From NCBI GenBank assembly GCA_023400335.1, contig JAEXFF010000181.1, positions 1 to 7,231 of the forward strand: 7,231 bases of DNA, in the 5' to 3' direction. Under the pieces are notes generated by a model. It saw nothing but the letters and a program-made list of their open reading frames with translations, was not told where the DNA came from and searched no databases. Of this stretch, positions 5,779-7,231 are shown piece after piece. The position numbers were made by a program, and so were the translations under genes. Each line of letters starts with the position of its first letter. Positions within the stretch are counted from its first letter, which is position 1. Source of the stretch: Bacteroidota bacterium (GTDB lineage Bacteria > Bacteroidota > Bacteroidia > Bacteroidales > Marinifilaceae).

Positions 5779-7231
5779 TCATTTTTCCAGGATACGCCAG
5801 GCTTTTCCCATCCCTTCTGCCACTTCCCCCGCACACACTCCCCTCTTTCCTTTTTCCGAAGCCAGTATATCCGCTGCCATCCCGTGAGCATACACTCCAA
5901 TCAGGGCCGATTCTAAAGGAGGGATACCGCCGGATACCAGACCTAATAACACTCCCGTCAGAACATCTCCCATTCCCCCTTTTGCCATACCCGGATTTCC
6001 GGAAGTATTGAACCAATATTTCCCGCCCGGTGCCACCACCACGGTATGAGCTCCTTTCAACACGATATATACCCGGTAACGGTCTGCAAAAATGCTCAAT
6101 TTATTTAATCTCTCAAAATCATTTTCACTTTTTCCCACTAATCTCTCAAATTCTTTCGGATGAGGGGTAAGCAAACTATTCTCGGGAAGCAAATCCAGTA
6201 AATAACTGTTTTCCGCCAAAATATTTAAAGCATCTGCATCCCATATTGTCTTTCCTCTCCAACGAGTAAGCAATTCCTTTATTCCATTTACAGTTTCCGG
6301 TTCTTTTCCTATCCCGGGTCCTATGGCTATAGCCGTATATTTATCCAAATTATCCACTCCGGAAAAACACTTGTCTGAACGATCGGTCTCCAGCAAAGCT
6401 TCCGGTACTGCTATCTGTAAGATTTCCCTTTCCCGGAACGGAACATGGCAACTCAACAATCCGATGCCGGAACGTATTGCAGCCTTAGAAGCCAGCACAG
6501 ATGCCCCCATCATTCCAGCCTTTCCAGCAATGAGAAGCCCGTGCCCGTTCGTCCCTTTGTGGTCAAATTTTCCGGGACGGGGGAGTATTCCTGAAATCAA
6601 ATCTTCCGATAAATAAAAATAATCTGTCGGAACAGAGCGGATAATTTCCGGGCACAAACCGATATCGACGACTTCCCATTCTCCTACAAAAGGATAATTT
6701 TCCGGAAGCATAAAAGCCAGTTTCGGAAACTGAAATGTAAATGTATAATCCGCCCGGACAATCGTCTCCCTATCGTTCCGGGAATTATCCTCTCCCAGTA
6801 ATCCGGAAGGGATATCCACTGCAATCACTGGATTCGGACTTTTATTGATTTTCCTGATTACCCCGGCCGCCAATCCTTCCATCTTCCGGTTCAGCCCGGA
6901 ACCGAAAATAGCGTCAATGATCATTTCCCCTTCTTCAAATTCCATTTCCTCCGGCCTTTTTATTTCCAGGTAAGCCCCCTTCCAGCGATTCCGGTTTTCT
7001 TCACAATCCGGACTCATCCCGGAATGAGCCGGCTGATACACCCTCACCTCTTTTCCTTTTCCCTGTAGCAGGCGGGCTATGGCAAACCCGTCTCCCCCAT
7101 TGTTGCCACTCCCCGCCACAATACAGAATTTCCGGGCAAACGGATATTTTTCTAACATTCTTTCCACGAAGTTCCGGGCAGCCCTTTCCATCAGATCGAT
7201 CGGCTTTATCGGCTCATGTTCAATTGTATAT
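5779..7231 (-). CDS. nnr: Bifunctional NAD(P)H-hydrate epimerase / ADP-dependent dehydratase (partial, start outside window)
   Basis: This enzyme repairs hydrated NADH and NADPH in the cytoplasm: the N-terminal YjeF_N domain interconverts the R and S hydrates, and the C-terminal ribokinase-like domain dehydrates the S form using ADP. The frame is open through the window edge: 13 more codons (YTIEHEPIKPIDL) precede the internal Met at 7191, and this matches the usual N-terminal region, so perhaps 10-15 residues are missing. Numbering from that Met, the epimerase part shows AGSGNNGGDGFAIAR (26-40), IIDAIFGSGLNR (91-102), VIAVDIPSG (122-130) and a final VVDIGL. The dehydratase part (about 200-470) shows HGLLIAGKAGMMGASVLA (217-234), AIAIGPGIG (287-295), WDADALN (317-323), LTPHPKEF (341-348) and GMAKGGMGDVLTG (401-413), with the catalytic aspartate D409. 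Everything expected is intact; total length near 495 fits bifunctional Nnr. It heads the visible minus-strand cluster. Confidence 0.95.
   Translation of the reverse strand, partial: YTIEHEPIKPIDLMERAARNFVERMLEKYPFARKFCIVAGSGNNGGDGFAIARLLQGKGKEVRVYQPAHSGMSPDCEENRNRWKGAYLEIKRPEEMEFEEGEMIIDAIFGSGLNRKMEGLAAGVIRKINKSPNPVIAVDIPSGLLGEDNSRNDRETIVRADYTFTFQFPKLAFMLPENYPFVGEWEVVDIGLCPEIIRSVPTDYFYLSEDLISGILPRPGKFDHKGTNGHGLLIAGKAGMMGASVLASKAAIRSGIGLLSCHVPFREREILQIAVPEALLETDRSDKCFSGVDNLDKYTAIAIGPGIGKEPETVNGIKELLTRWRGKTIWDADALNILAENSYLLDLLPENSLLTPHPKEFERLVGKSENDFERLNKLSIFADRYRVYIVLKGAHTVVVAPGGKYWFNTSGNPGMAKGGMGDVLTGVLLGLVSGGIPPLESALIGVYAHGMAADILASEKGKRGVCAGEVAEGMGKAWRILEK

Noticed and set aside
5779..7191. 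The Met at 7189-7191 as the true start of nnr.
   Set aside because: The frame stays open upstream to the window edge and those 13 codons (YTIEHEPIKPIDL) match the usual N-terminal region of the family, so this Met is internal.

Overview
The window reads as chromosomal DNA from a member of the Bacteroidota, most likely a gut Bacteroidales species. Support comes from families largely confined to that phylum (a DUF5106/thioredoxin-fold protein, a DUF4831 protein, and a small acidic DUF2795 protein), from promoter boxes of the phylum's TAnnTTTG type, and from the lack of strong Shine-Dalgarno sites. The genus is not fixed by anything I can see.

Layout. Positions 1-134 are the window edge and the upstream region of the first gene, with a TATATTTG promoter box that overlaps a small inverted repeat. 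One plus-strand gene (135-1046) encodes an exported DUF5106 protein with a C-terminal thioredoxin fold and a CPEC motif. It faces a minus-strand cluster: the end of the cluster is a DUF2795 gene (1435-1656), preceded by a cation diffusion facilitator (1784-2644), a ClC-type chloride transporter with two CBS domains (2707-4485), a secreted DUF4831 protein (4551-5687), and the bifunctional NAD(P)HX repair enzyme Nnr (5779 to the window edge, start missing).

The space between the convergent genes (1047-1434) is the most structured non-coding part. It holds a plus-strand terminator hairpin whose loop seems to have been invaded by a 47-bp palindrome with insertion-sequence-like ends and a 4-bp CAAA duplication, then a second plus-strand hairpin with a T-rich tail, then a minus-strand terminator for the DUF2795 gene.

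How the genes fit together. The four large minus-strand genes lie 62-91 bp apart with no clear promoter between them, so they may be co-transcribed, but they do not form a recognisable pathway: Nnr repairs damaged nicotinamide cofactors, the DUF4831 protein is an exported protein of unknown role, and the ClC and CDF proteins are inner-membrane ion transporters. The DUF2795 gene has its own well-formed promoter and terminator and is probably an independent unit. I see no CRISPR array, tRNA, rRNA, phage gene, toxin-antitoxin pair or defence system. The most unusual item is the apparent insertion into a terminator loop; the divergent ion-pathway motifs of the ClC protein come second.
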